Source: DATBAT01 sp963824805 | GTDB lineage: Bacteria; Acidobacteriota; Terriglobia; Terriglobales; Acidobacteriaceae | Assembly (NCBI GenBank): GCA_963824805.1 | Contig: CAWGQZ010000011.1 | Location: 1 to 64,000, forward strand | DNA length: 64,000 nucleotides | Reading direction: 5' to 3' | Shown here: piece after piece, positions 10,131-18,800 of the stretch | How the letters are laid out: the number at the start of each line of letters is the position of its first letter | Position numbering within the stretch: position 1 is the stretch's first letter | The notes under the pieces: generated by a model | Told to the model about the DNA's origin: nothing | Databases searched by the model: none | The model's input: the letters and a program-made list of their open reading frames with translations, nothing else | Made by a program: the position numbers and the translations under genes

Positions 10131-11543
10131 CTAGCCGACCGGTGGCCGCTGACGATGCCAATCCGTGTGCGATTGAAAGGTGCGAGCAGCTTCGATTACC
10201 AGATGGTCGTTCAACGCACGTCCCAGGAACTGCACTCCGAAAGGCAGCTTGTTCTGGCTGAAACCGCAGGGGACGGTTAAAGCTGGCAGTCCGCACAAGC
10301 TGGAAATCCCATCCGGCGCGCGCCGTTCCAACGGTTCGTCCATACCAGAGTCGGGCGGTGCCTCAAGCGGCGCAGCGGCACTCGACTCTCCCGCCGCCGC
10401 CAGCACGTCGAAATCCTCAAACAAGGCATCGATCTGTTTTTGCAAAACCGTGCGTACCCGCTGCACCTGCAGATAGTCCGACGCTGAGAATTGCTCGCTG
10501 GCGTAGCCATTGATCTGCCCAAGTGGATCATTCAATTCCGCACAACCACCCGAGTGGATTAAATCCTGAAAGGCGGACGCAGCTTCCATGAGGATCGTTA
10601 GTTCGGCAGCTTCTTCGTAGGGTCCGTCCGGAATCTCGACATCAGTAATTTTGGCCCCGGCTTTTTCCAGAACCTTCAGAGCATCATTCACGGACTGCTC
10701 CATCCCATCATCCTGATGGTTGAAGACATTGGTCAGACGCCCAACCCGCAGCGGCCTGGGAGACGGTGTTGCAGGGTACTGAAACGCTGACATGGACGAC
10801 GAAAGGGAATGATGATCCCTGGGGTCGTGCCCGGCGATCACCGACAGGACGAGCCCGCAACAGTCGGCGGTGCGAGCCATGGGGCCAAGTTTATCCATGC
10901 TGTAGGCGATAGCCATTGCGCCAAAGCGGCTGACGCGCCCATAACTGGGTCGCATTCCCGCGATACCGCACCATGCCGAAGGACAAATGATGGAGCCGCG
11001 GGTATCTGAACCGAGCGCCCACGGGGCGAGTGCTGCCGCGACGATTGCGCCTGAGCCGCTGGAAGACCCGCAGGTCCAATAGTCGGTGTTCCAGGGATTC
11101 CTACAGGGCCCGGCAATCGACGAATCTCCGGTCTGGTAGCCCAAGCCCCCCGCCAGTTCGATCATGGCGGCTTTGCCGATTAATACCGCGCCCGCCGCAT
11201 TCAGCCGCTCGATGACTGTGGCGTTGTAATCAAACTGTTGCTTGGCGTAAGGCCGTGCCCCCCAAGTAGTGGGGTATCCTTTGACCGCGACCAGATCCTT
11301 GGCCGCATACGGTATCCCATGCAACACGCCGCGATAGCGACCCTTGGCGATCTCTTGTTCTGCCGCATGCGCCTGATTCAGCGCGAGCTCAGGAGTCAGG
11401 GTTATGTAGGCGTTCAGCTTGGCGCCGATGGTCTGGCTGCGGTGCAGGTAACTCTGTGCAAGTTCTACCGGGGAAAGTTTGCGGGTGCGGATACGGTTGG
11501 CAAGTTCGCGAACAGGAAGATAAAGGACATCCTCGCTCAGCAA
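10131..11543 (-). CDS. Amidase-signature family hydrolase
   Basis: A 470-residue amidase with the Ser-cisSer-Lys triad: Lys in YAAKDLVAVKGYPT, cis-Ser in CGSSSGSGAIVAAA and the nucleophile Ser in GSDTRGSI. It should hydrolyse a carboxamide to an acid plus ammonia; the substrate is unknown. It has no signal peptide. It is the last gene of a minus-strand operon that starts with a transporter at 16197, and it begins only 1 nt after the stop of a small Tat-signal protein. That spacing implies translational coupling. Confidence 0.85.
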   Translation of the reverse strand: MLSEDVLYLPVRELANRIRTRKLSPVELAQSYLHRSQTIGAKLNAYITLTPELALNQAHAAEQEIAKGRYRGVLHGIPYAAKDLVAVKGYPTTWGARPYAKQQFDYNATVIERLNAAGAVLIGKAAMIELAGGLGYQTGDSSIAGPCRNPWNTDYWTCGSSSGSGAIVAAALAPWALGSDTRGSIICPSAWCGIAGMRPSYGRVSRFGAMAIAYSMDKLGPMARTADCCGLVLSVIAGHDPRDHHSLSSSMSAFQYPATPSPRPLRVGRLTNVFNHQDDGMEQSVNDALKVLEKAGAKITDVEIPDGPYEEAAELTILMEAASAFQDLIHSGGCAELNDPLGQINGYASEQFSASDYLQVQRVRTVLQKQIDALFEDFDVLAAAGESSAAAPLEAPPDSGMDEPLERRAPDGISSLCGLPALTVPCGFSQNKLPFGVQFLGRALNDHLVIEAARTFQSHTDWHRQRPPVG

Positions 11544-11544
11544 G

Positions 11545-11886
11545 CTATTGCTTCCTCGATTCAGGGTCAGGGGAGAACTTGAGGACAGAAGCAGTTGGCT
11601 GCCCGTTCTCCAGCGGAAAATTACGGATTGGCTCCATCATCTTCTCGTTGGACGCGATGATCTTGCGAAGCCGCGTCTTTTGCTCATTTGACAATCGGTC
11701 TCCATACTTCTGCAAGATTCGCTGGAAGCGCGATTCCACTTCATCGTCGGTGGAGGTGTCCGCTGCCACTGCGGGGGGACCCGATATTCGGAAAACTGCG
11801 GCAGCGCCCGCCACCACAATCTTCTGTGCGAATTCGCGTCGAGAACCATTTCCTGCGGATGGTTCGGTTTTCCTAGTCATCGCCAT
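11545..11886 (-). CDS. Small Tat-signal protein coupled to the amidase
   Basis: A 113-residue protein with a twin-arginine signal (SRREFAQKIVVAGAAAVF), a signal-peptidase-like PAVAADT site, and a short mature part predicted to be mostly helical (EVESRFQRILQKYGDRLS). No enzymatic motif is seen. The ATG overlaps the upstream dehydrogenase stop as TGATG, and the stop lies 1 nt before the amidase start. The tight coupling suggests a partner of the amidase. One option is a Tat-signal-bearing subunit that carries the signal-less amidase across the membrane by hitchhiking (inference). ATG codons at 11886 and 11880 are both possible starts; the overlap favours 11886. Confidence 0.65.
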   Translation of the reverse strand: MAMTRKTEPSAGNGSRREFAQKIVVAGAAAVFRISGPPAVAADTSTDDEVESRFQRILQKYGDRLSNEQKTRLRKIIASNEKMMEPIRNFPLENGQPTASVLKFSPDPESRKQ

Positions 11887-12767
11887 CAGTTTTTTCCGAA
11901 CGATTTGATGATGGCAGAGAAGTCTTCTTCTCCGTAGCCTTTCTCCACTGCCTGCCGGAAGACTTCCAAAGCTGCGGAAGCGGTTCGCAGAGGCACTCCC
12001 TTGTGGGTGCCTTCGGTTGCCGCATAACCCAGATCCTTTGCCATCAACCGCAGGATAAAATTTGGCGTGAAATCCCCACTGGCGGAGGTGGCGGCAATTC
12101 GATTCACCAGCGGACTCCCGGGCGCGCCGCTGGTGAGAATGGAAATTGCCTTCTCGCGATTCAGTCCGGCCGCATCGACCAGGGCGACAGCTTCCGCGAA
12201 CGATGCTGCCTGTACGCCCGCCATGAAGTTGTTGACCAACTTCATCAACGAGCCGCTCCCAGTTGGTCCCAGGGGAACGATGTCTTTTCCCATCGCGGCC
12301 AGAGCCGGGTTTGCTTTGGCAAGCGCTGCCTCTGAGCCACCGACCAGAAAAATCAATTGGCCGGCGGCGGCATGTGGCTTGGTTCCCGTCACTGGCGCAT
12401 CCAATAGCTCACATCCCTTGGCGGTCGCTACGGAAGCGAGTTCTTTAATCCACGACACGCTCAGCGTGCTCGATTCGATCAGCACTGTGCCTGCCGCCAC
12501 GCCAGCGAGTGCGCCGTTGTCGCCGAGCCACATCGCTTCCGATGCGAAATCGTCGGCCACCATGCTGATAACTATGTCAGCTCTGGCGGCGGCATCGCGC
12601 GGCGAGTTCGCCACCGTGGCGCCCGGCTGAAACAACTTGCAGCGCTCTGGGTTGCGGTTGTAGACGGTGAGAGGAAAGTCCGCATCAAGCAACCGCCGGG
12701 CCATTCCCGATCCCATGATGCCAAGTCCTAAGAAAGCGATTCGCGGCTTAGTCATACTTTTCATCAT
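11886..12767 (-). CDS. Beta-hydroxyacid dehydrogenase (3-hydroxyisobutyrate dehydrogenase / GarR family)
   Basis: A 293-residue NAD(P)-dependent dehydrogenase. The N-terminal Rossmann motif is FLGLGIMGSGMARRLL, and Arg in VYNRNPERC suggests NADP preference. The substrate loop DAPVTGTKPHAAAGQL and the catalytic Lys in SLMKLVNNFMAG match the 3-hydroxyisobutyrate / tartronate-semialdehyde reductase family. In this operon it may act on a semialdehyde or 2-hydroxyacid formed from the sugar acid. The start overlaps the FAH-family stop as ATGA. Confidence 0.85.
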   Translation of the reverse strand: MMKSMTKPRIAFLGLGIMGSGMARRLLDADFPLTVYNRNPERCKLFQPGATVANSPRDAAARADIVISMVADDFASEAMWLGDNGALAGVAAGTVLIESSTLSVSWIKELASVATAKGCELLDAPVTGTKPHAAAGQLIFLVGGSEAALAKANPALAAMGKDIVPLGPTGSGSLMKLVNNFMAGVQAASFAEAVALVDAAGLNREKAISILTSGAPGSPLVNRIAATSASGDFTPNFILRLMAKDLGYAATEGTHKGVPLRTASAALEVFRQAVEKGYGEEDFSAIIKSFGKN

Positions 12768-13759
12768 AAGGTGCCGACGCTAACCAGCTGCTGAGGCGCT
12801 GAAAATATTCTCACCGGGTTACGCAAAGTCCGCCCAAAGACTTCGCACCCAACCTGCATTACGTCGCCGTCTTCCAACTGGACTCCATCACTGAAGCTCA
12901 GTGCATCGGTGCCAAAGTAGTGAATGTGAACGTCCCCCGGACGCCTGTGACCTTCAAACTTGAAGTGGTGATGCTCGATATTCTGCAGGCTGTGGCACAT
13001 CTCACCTTCGCCAGTGCGGAAGGTCTTAGACCACAACTCTCGACCGTCTCGCACGATGCTGGCTGTAACTGCGACCGATTGAAACTCCGAATCGGCCCTC
13101 AACTCCGGTCCCAGAGAACATGTCCTCAACTTTGAGCCAGCCAGGTTCAGATAGTTTTTCTTCTCGAAGCGATGGTCGGAGAACTCGTTGCCCGTCGCGA
13201 AGCCGATGCGGTAAGGCCTGCCCTCGCCTCCAATCACATAGACCCCAGCGATCTCGGCTTCTTCACCACCGTCCTCGGCATAGGCAGGGACATCGAGCGG
13301 TTCGTTGTGCGCGCGAAGAATTGTGCCCGTGCCCTTGTAAAACCATTCAGGAGGAATTCCCACACATTCCGGCGCCGGGCGACCGCCCTCCATCCCCCAG
13401 CGAAACATGCGCATGCTGTCGGTAAGTTCCTCGCCAGCGGTGGAGTGCATCATTTGCCGCCCGCGCGCGGATCCCAGGTGAGTGAGCCCCGTTCCGGATA
13501 TCAGCGTGCGCGATGGTTCCTCCGGATGGTCAATCGCGGGCAGGACGTGCCATTCAGATTTACCTTCGTAGATTGGGTCGTAATCCAGGAGTTCGTCGGA
13601 AAGCCGTTTGTGCACCACCTCGCTCAAAGTTTCGCCGGAGGAAATTGCGGTCGAGGCAAGCGCGTAAATCGAAGTGGAATCAGGGAGTAACCGCAACTTT
13701 GGTTCTTCAACCACCGCCACGTGTCGGAGGTTTGCCCTTCGCAATTGAATCAATCTCAT
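12764..13759 (-). CDS. FAH-superfamily protein of the GguC/AraD1 type
   Basis: A 331-residue protein whose second half carries the fumarylacetoacetate-hydrolase fold signature. Probable metal ligands are in EEAEIAGVY, Asp in GNEFSDHRF and Lys in AGSKLRTCSLGPEL. The end reads GDVMQVGCEVFGRTLRNPV. FAH-superfamily members include 2-keto-3-deoxy sugar-acid dehydratases (which give 2-oxoglutarate semialdehyde from pentonates) and diketo-deoxy acid hydrolases. Position directly after an aldonate dehydratase makes one of these reactions likely; which one cannot be told from sequence. Only 3 bp separate it from the dehydratase stop, with GGAG before the ATG. Confidence 0.75.
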   Translation of the reverse strand: MRLIQLRRANLRHVAVVEEPKLRLLPDSTSIYALASTAISSGETLSEVVHKRLSDELLDYDPIYEGKSEWHVLPAIDHPEEPSRTLISGTGLTHLGSARGRQMMHSTAGEELTDSMRMFRWGMEGGRPAPECVGIPPEWFYKGTGTILRAHNEPLDVPAYAEDGGEEAEIAGVYVIGGEGRPYRIGFATGNEFSDHRFEKKNYLNLAGSKLRTCSLGPELRADSEFQSVAVTASIVRDGRELWSKTFRTGEGEMCHSLQNIEHHHFKFEGHRRPGDVHIHYFGTDALSFSDGVQLEDGDVMQVGCEVFGRTLRNPVRIFSAPQQLVSVGTL

Positions 13760-13762
13760 CGA

Positions 13763-14935
13763 CTACTCCAGCACCTCAAAACGCTTCAGTGCTTCTTCGT
13801 TGATGGTGAGTCCAAGCCCAGGGACACTTTCGTCGAGATCAATGAATCCATCTTTCGCTTTGGGCTCGCCGTTGAAGACATACCAGAAGAGTTCGTTCCC
13901 GACTTCAATGTCAACAATTGGGAAATACTCGGCCATCGGAGAATTCAAACTTGCCATGACCACGTGATAGTTATGCATTTGTCCGGCATGGGGGATAACC
14001 GGTACGGAATGAGCTTCAGCAAGAGCTGCGATCTTTCTTGCCTGAGTGATGCCCCCGACGCGGTTGGTGTCAAATTGGATGTAGTCGACAGCCCGAGCCT
14101 CCAACAGTTCGCGAAAACCGTAAAGCGTGAATTCGTGTTCCCCGCCGGAAATCGGCACTCGGGCATAGGATTTGAGCTCGGCGTAGCCATGAATGTCGTC
14201 GGGAATGACCGGTTCTTCCAGCCATCTGAGATGGAACGGTTCGAGCAGCGGGAGCATTCGCTTAGCGTAGTCCAGGGTCCATCCCATGTACGCGTCGGCC
14301 ATTACGTCTATCTCATCGCCGACGGTTTCTCGAACGGTACGCACTAAATTCAGGTTATGCTGCATTCCGGCAGCGCCATCGGTGGGTCCCCACCCGAACC
14401 GCAGCTTCATTGCCTTGAAGCCATCTTGCTTGTATTGGCTGGCCTCGGCTGCAAGTTTCTTCAACTCGACGCTATACAGGCGGCTGGCGTAAACCGGAAT
14501 CCGCGGCTTGGTTTTCCCTCCCAGCAGACGGAATACAGGCTGTTTAGCGGACTTACCCAGAAGGTCCCAGAGCGCAATGTCGACCGCGCTGATCGCGACC
14601 ATTCCAATTCCTTTGCGTCCAAACGCCATCGTCTTGCGATACATGTGCTGCCACAGAATCTCTGTGTCCCAAGGATCGGCGCCCATCAACAGCGGCTTCA
14701 AATAGAGATCGATTACCTGCTTGGTTACATGCGGTGCAAGCGCGGCGTTACCAATCCCCACGTGTCCATCATCGCTGAACAGCTCGACGACAAGCCATCC
14801 ATGAAAGGTGAAGGTGCTCATGGAAGCTTGCGGAAGCGCCAGCAGATCCATTGGATTGGTACAGAAATGAGGAGGCAACGGGACGGTCTTGCCCTTCCAC
14901 TGCACGACGCGGGTTCGAATTTCTTTAATTTTCAA
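13763..14935 (-). CDS. Enolase-superfamily aldonate dehydratase, L-rhamnonate dehydratase-like
   Basis: A 390-residue mandelate racemase/muconate-lactonizing family enzyme. It aligns by eye with E. coli RhmD: WGPTDGAAGMQ against the RhmD WGPHDGDAGIR, metal ligands Asp in DVMADAYMGW and Glu in LRWLEEPVIP and SGGEHEFTL, and the catalytic His in VPVIPHAGQMHN. It should dehydrate an aldonic acid (L-rhamnonate or a similar hexonate or pentonate) to a 2-keto-3-deoxy acid. The TTG start overlaps the transporter stop (TTGA), consistent with uptake followed by dehydration. Acid-sugar specificity is uncertain. Confidence 0.8.
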   Translation of the reverse strand: MKIKEIRTRVVQWKGKTVPLPPHFCTNPMDLLALPQASMSTFTFHGWLVVELFSDDGHVGIGNAALAPHVTKQVIDLYLKPLLMGADPWDTEILWQHMYRKTMAFGRKGIGMVAISAVDIALWDLLGKSAKQPVFRLLGGKTKPRIPVYASRLYSVELKKLAAEASQYKQDGFKAMKLRFGWGPTDGAAGMQHNLNLVRTVRETVGDEIDVMADAYMGWTLDYAKRMLPLLEPFHLRWLEEPVIPDDIHGYAELKSYARVPISGGEHEFTLYGFRELLEARAVDYIQFDTNRVGGITQARKIAALAEAHSVPVIPHAGQMHNYHVVMASLNSPMAEYFPIVDIEVGNELFWYVFNGEPKAKDGFIDLDESVPGLGLTINEEALKRFEVLE

Positions 14936-16197
14936 GTTGTTGCCTGATATTCGAGTTTTTGCGGATTGACCAAGGGCTGCACTGCAGGAATCAAGATCAG
15001 GAGCACTAAAAAGGCGATGACATGAAACGTCCCTGCCAGGCTAAATACAACCGTGTAACCCAGGCCGCGATCCAGGAGATACCCCGCCAGTTGCCCGAAC
15101 GCGATTCCCCCCATCGCGCCGCCGAATCCCACCATTCCGGCTACCGCTCCCACGACGCTCTTTGGATACAGGTCGGCAGGCAGCACGATGACAAGAGTTG
15201 ACCAGGACTGCTGGCCAAAATATGCAAGGCTGAATATAGCAAGCGCGATGGAAACCCGCACATGGGGTACAAGAATAATAGTTGGCATGACCGAGGCGCT
15301 AAGCCCGAGCGCGATTTTTCGCGCCGCGTTAAGCGAAAGATTTCGCCGCACCAGATAGCTGGAGAACCCTCCGCCTGCCAGACAGCCGAAGCCGGCTGCG
15401 GCATACGGAATCCATGCGAAGGCCCCACCGCTTTCACGTCAAAGCCGCGAGCGTCGTACAAGTATTTTGGCAGCCAGAATAAATAGAAATACCAGGCGGA
15501 GTCGCTAAGGGTCTTCGCCAGCACAACACCCCATGTTTGCCGGAATTTGCAGCAGGCCGATCCAGCTGAAACTCGATTCGGAACCGGGAGGATGAAGGGG
15601 TTGCGCCAGCTTCTCTCGTTCCTCTTGTTTCAGCCGTGGGTGTTCCTCAGGGGGAAAATACGAGTGTCGCCACCAGATCGTCCAGGCGATACCGAGAAGA
15701 CCTGTCGCCACAAAAATCCAGCGCCAGTTGGCGAAGATGAGAATCAAGGCAATCAGCGGAGGTGCGATGACGGCACCTACGGCGCTGCCTCCGTTGATGA
15801 TTCCCATGGCAGTGGCGCGTTCCTTCGTTGAAAACCATTCCGCGACCACCCGGGTGGCGGCAGGGAAACCTCCGCCTTCACCGGCGCCCAGCAGAAATCG
15901 GCTGACCGCCAGCATGGCAAAACTAAGAGCAAAACTGTGGCTGAAGCAGGCAAGCGACCAAGCCACCATGACGACGGTGAAGCCTCGGCGAGTACCCAGC
16001 ATGTCGGTTAGCTTGCCACCGCCCGCGTACAGAAATGCGTAAGCCAATAAAAAGGCCGACTGCAGATAGGAAAACTGCTGGTTGGTAAGCGGAATATCTT
16101 TCTCGATCGCCTTAATCGCGACCGGAAGCGTCTGACGGTCCAGATAGCTGATGGCGATGGCGGCACTCACCAGAATAGCGATTCGCCAACGAAGCAC
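14932..16197 (-). CDS. MFS sugar-acid transporter (ACS/hexuronate type), two frameshifts
   Basis: A proton-coupled symporter of the anion:cation symporter branch, which takes up hexuronates and other sugar acids. The start reads IAISYLDRQTLPVAIKAIEK, the loop motif is GGKLTDMLGTRRGF, and GAGEGGGFPAATRVVAEWF is typical of the branch. Three frames are needed. Dropping one G near 15540 joins LLQIP to QTWGVVLAKTLSDS. Adding one G to a G-run near 15421-15425 joins KAVG to AFAWIPYAAAGFG. The joined protein has about 421 residues and 12 helices. A GTG start at 16197 has AGGAG 6 nt upstream. First gene of the operon ending at 10131. Confidence 0.85.
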
Positions 16198-16270
16198 GCA
16201 TTGCTCCTAACATCTGCCTTCGATTTCGTGAGACTTCAAGATACACGCATCTCGCCTTGTTGCAGGTGCT

Positions 16271-17728
16271 CTATTTGGCCGGCAGCGTTTCCGGCGGCGC
16301 TTTCTGCAATACCCCACCTTGTCCAACCAGCTTTTCAATCTCGTTCAGTTCGGTTGGCAGGAAATCGGTGAAGTTCTCGTAGCCCGTGGGCGTAATGACG
16401 ATTACATCTTCATATCGAAGATATCGGGTTTCCTCGGGCACGCGAAGCTGGGGATCGATGGAGAAGACCTGTCCAGGTTTCAGGGGTCCAGGCTGGTAAT
16501 CGCCGTCGTCGTGGACGGTCAAGCCCACCGGATGCGAGAAGATCCCACCGCCTGTATCCACCAGCCTGTGAGCCGCCTGTTCATAAATCGCTTTTGAAAA
16601 CCTGGTACGCGCGAAAACCGGCTCCATGGCGGCTTTGGCATCTTGCAGGACCTGAGCCGGCGTTACCCCCGGCTGGATGCGCTGCATAACGGTATTGCGA
16701 TACGCAAGTACGAATCCCAAGAGCTCCCGGTCGACGGCGGAATATTTTCCGTTGGCCGGCCACATTCGCGTGATGTCGCTCACGTAATAGCGATAGTCGG
16801 GAGCATAGTCAAGCAGAATCAAGTCATCATTCGCGATCCGACGGAGGTTGCGGAAATAGTGCATATTCCAGATGTTGTCGACCCCGGCCGCCGCTATCGA
16901 GCGATAGCCTTCCAGTCGTGCGCCGTTGGAAAGAAATACATAGCGCGCCGCCGCTTCCAGCTGATATTCGTATATCGCAGGATGCGTACTGCGTATGGCT
17001 TCCAGAATACCCATGCCGGCAATCTGGGCTGCGCGACGCAGCAGCGCGATTTCCGCAGGACTCTTTAGGCTGCGCATCTCATCAAGAATTGGCGTTAGGT
17101 CGCGAATTTCGCTGCGCCAGAAACGGGTTCGCAGCAGATTGACGAAATGAGTCTGGCGGGGAAGTCGCCCGTCCCAGTAGTCCCCGGCACTCGCAGCGTC
17201 GGCATCGAGTATTTCGCGGCGGCTTTGCCCGGCTGCTTCGGGAGGCGAAAAGGGTGCGTAAATCGTATGCGGCAGCTCTCCGTCAGGGCCCCGCAGCCAG
17301 TCTTTCCGCATGAATTCTGTGCTGAGCACTTCATCAGCGCCGGTTATGGTCTTGACCAGATCGGCATCGTCAGCGGAAAGCGCCTTTCCTTCCGCGGACT
17401 CAAGCCGCGCATTCCGGGGCGGCAAATAGAATGTGGCTTTTCGCGAACGTCCGTCGAGGAGTAGGTACGACTGCGGAGTTTCCAGGCCGGAGAGGTAGTA
17501 GAAATCGTTGGTCTGCCGGGGGTAGATGAACCCATTGGTTTGCGAAACGCCTTGTAACACAGCTACAGCCTGATTGCCGATCTTGTCGAAGATCGCTGCC
17601 CAGCGCGATTTGAATTCTTCCGGCTGAAAGTCACTTTGGTGGTAGGGTATGTCCTGCGATTGCGGCCATGAGCTGGCAAAAGAGAGTGCGATCCAGACAA
17701 ATGGTGCCGCGATTCGGAAAAACTTCAT
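16271..17728 (-). CDS. Exported Xaa-Pro aminopeptidase (M24 family)
   Basis: About 485 residues, with a Sec signal (MKFFRIAAPFVWIALSFASS) when the ATG at 17728 is used; this start has GGGAGGG just upstream, so I prefer it to 17767. The creatinase-type N-terminal domain is followed by the pita-bread metallopeptidase. Dinuclear metal ligands fit Asp in YAPDYRYYVSDITR, His in FSHPVGLTVHD, and Glu in VPEETRY and LRYEDVIVI. It removes the N-terminal residue preceding proline, and plausibly preceding hydroxyproline, from peptides outside the cytoplasm. That links it to the hydroxyproline operon further on (inference). Confidence 0.85.
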   Translation of the reverse strand: MKFFRIAAPFVWIALSFASSWPQSQDIPYHQSDFQPEEFKSRWAAIFDKIGNQAVAVLQGVSQTNGFIYPRQTNDFYYLSGLETPQSYLLLDGRSRKATFYLPPRNARLESAEGKALSADDADLVKTITGADEVLSTEFMRKDWLRGPDGELPHTIYAPFSPPEAAGQSRREILDADAASAGDYWDGRLPRQTHFVNLLRTRFWRSEIRDLTPILDEMRSLKSPAEIALLRRAAQIAGMGILEAIRSTHPAIYEYQLEAAARYVFLSNGARLEGYRSIAAAGVDNIWNMHYFRNLRRIANDDLILLDYAPDYRYYVSDITRMWPANGKYSAVDRELLGFVLAYRNTVMQRIQPGVTPAQVLQDAKAAMEPVFARTRFSKAIYEQAAHRLVDTGGGIFSHPVGLTVHDDGDYQPGPLKPGQVFSIDPQLRVPEETRYLRYEDVIVITPTGYENFTDFLPTELNEIEKLVGQGGVLQKAPPETLPAK

Positions 17729-17811
17729 TCGTGCCCTCCCAAATATTCGCGGGGATATTGTAGACATAATAGGCCGGAGGGTAGAGCTTTCTCGGCGGGA
17801 GAGTAGAAATC

Positions 17812-18774
17812 ATGGAACTTCGGCAACTTGGAAATAGCGATCTGAAAATCACGGTTCTTGGCTTCGGCGCCTGGGCGGTCGGAGGCGCGGGCTGGACCGG
17901 AAGCATGGGCCCGCAGAATGAAGCCGACTCTGTGCCCGCTATCCAGGCGGCACTTGATCGCGGCATCAATTGGATTGATACCGCCGCACTATACGGCCTG
18001 GGTCATTCCGAAGAGGTGGTGGCCCGCGCCATCCAGGGAAAAAACCCTCGGCCCTACATTTTCACCAAATGCGAACGTGTCTTCGACGGCAGCGGCCGCG
18101 TGGGAGCATCGCTCAAGGCAGAATCGATCCGCCGGGAATGCGAGGACAGCCTGCGGCGGCTGAAGACCGACACAATCGATCTTTACCAGATCCACTGGCC
18201 GGAGCCGGACGCCGACATTGAAGAGGGCTGGACAACTCTGGCAAGGCTAAAACAAGAAGGGAAGGTCCGCTACATCGGAGTCTCCAATTTTAACGTCGAC
18301 CAGATGAAGCGCGCACAAGCCATTGCCCCCATTACTTCCTTGCAGCCGCCTTATTCGCTGGTCACTAGAGAGATCGAAAAAGATATCCTGCCTTACACCC
18401 GCCGTAACAACATCGGTGTAATCGCCTATTCGCCTATGGCAGCGGGCCTTTTGACCGGATCGATGACGAAGGAGCGCGCCGCCAGCCTCACCGACGAAGA
18501 CTGGCGCAAACGGCTGCCGAATTTTCAAGAGCCTCTCCTCTCGCGTAACTTGCGCATGGTGGAATTTTTGCGGGGAATCGGGCAACGCCACGGGCGCACT
18601 CCCGGGCAGGTTGCGATTGCCTGGACGCTTGCCAATCCGGCGATCACCGGTGCCATTGTGGGATTTCGCAGTCCGCAGCAAGTGGCGGGCATTCTGGACG
18701 GAGCCGAGTATCGTCTTTCGCAAAGCGAACTTGGAGAAATTGAGCAGGCAATGAAGCAAGAGACCGCCGCGTAG
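17812..18774 (+). CDS. Aldo/keto reductase
   Basis: A 320-residue NADPH-dependent reductase, second of this family in the window. Tetrad residues are Asp and Tyr in IDTAALYGLGHSE, Lys in FTKCERVF and His in YQIHWPEPD. The cofactor segment is IVGFRSPQQVAGIL. The gene is divergent from the aminopeptidase gene and 26 bp upstream of the DUF885 gene, with which it may be co-transcribed. Likely roles are sugar or aldehyde reduction; the substrate is unknown. Confidence 0.85.
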   Translation: MELRQLGNSDLKITVLGFGAWAVGGAGWTGSMGPQNEADSVPAIQAALDRGINWIDTAALYGLGHSEEVVARAIQGKNPRPYIFTKCERVFDGSGRVGASLKAESIRRECEDSLRRLKTDTIDLYQIHWPEPDADIEEGWTTLARLKQEGKVRYIGVSNFNVDQMKRAQAIAPITSLQPPYSLVTREIEKDILPYTRRNNIGVIAYSPMAAGLLTGSMTKERAASLTDEDWRKRLPNFQEPLLSRNLRMVEFLRGIGQRHGRTPGQVAIAWTLANPAITGAIVGFRSPQQVAGILDGAEYRLSQSELGEIEQAMKQETAA

Positions 18775-18800
18775 CGCTTGCGAATCGTCCCGGAAAACTT

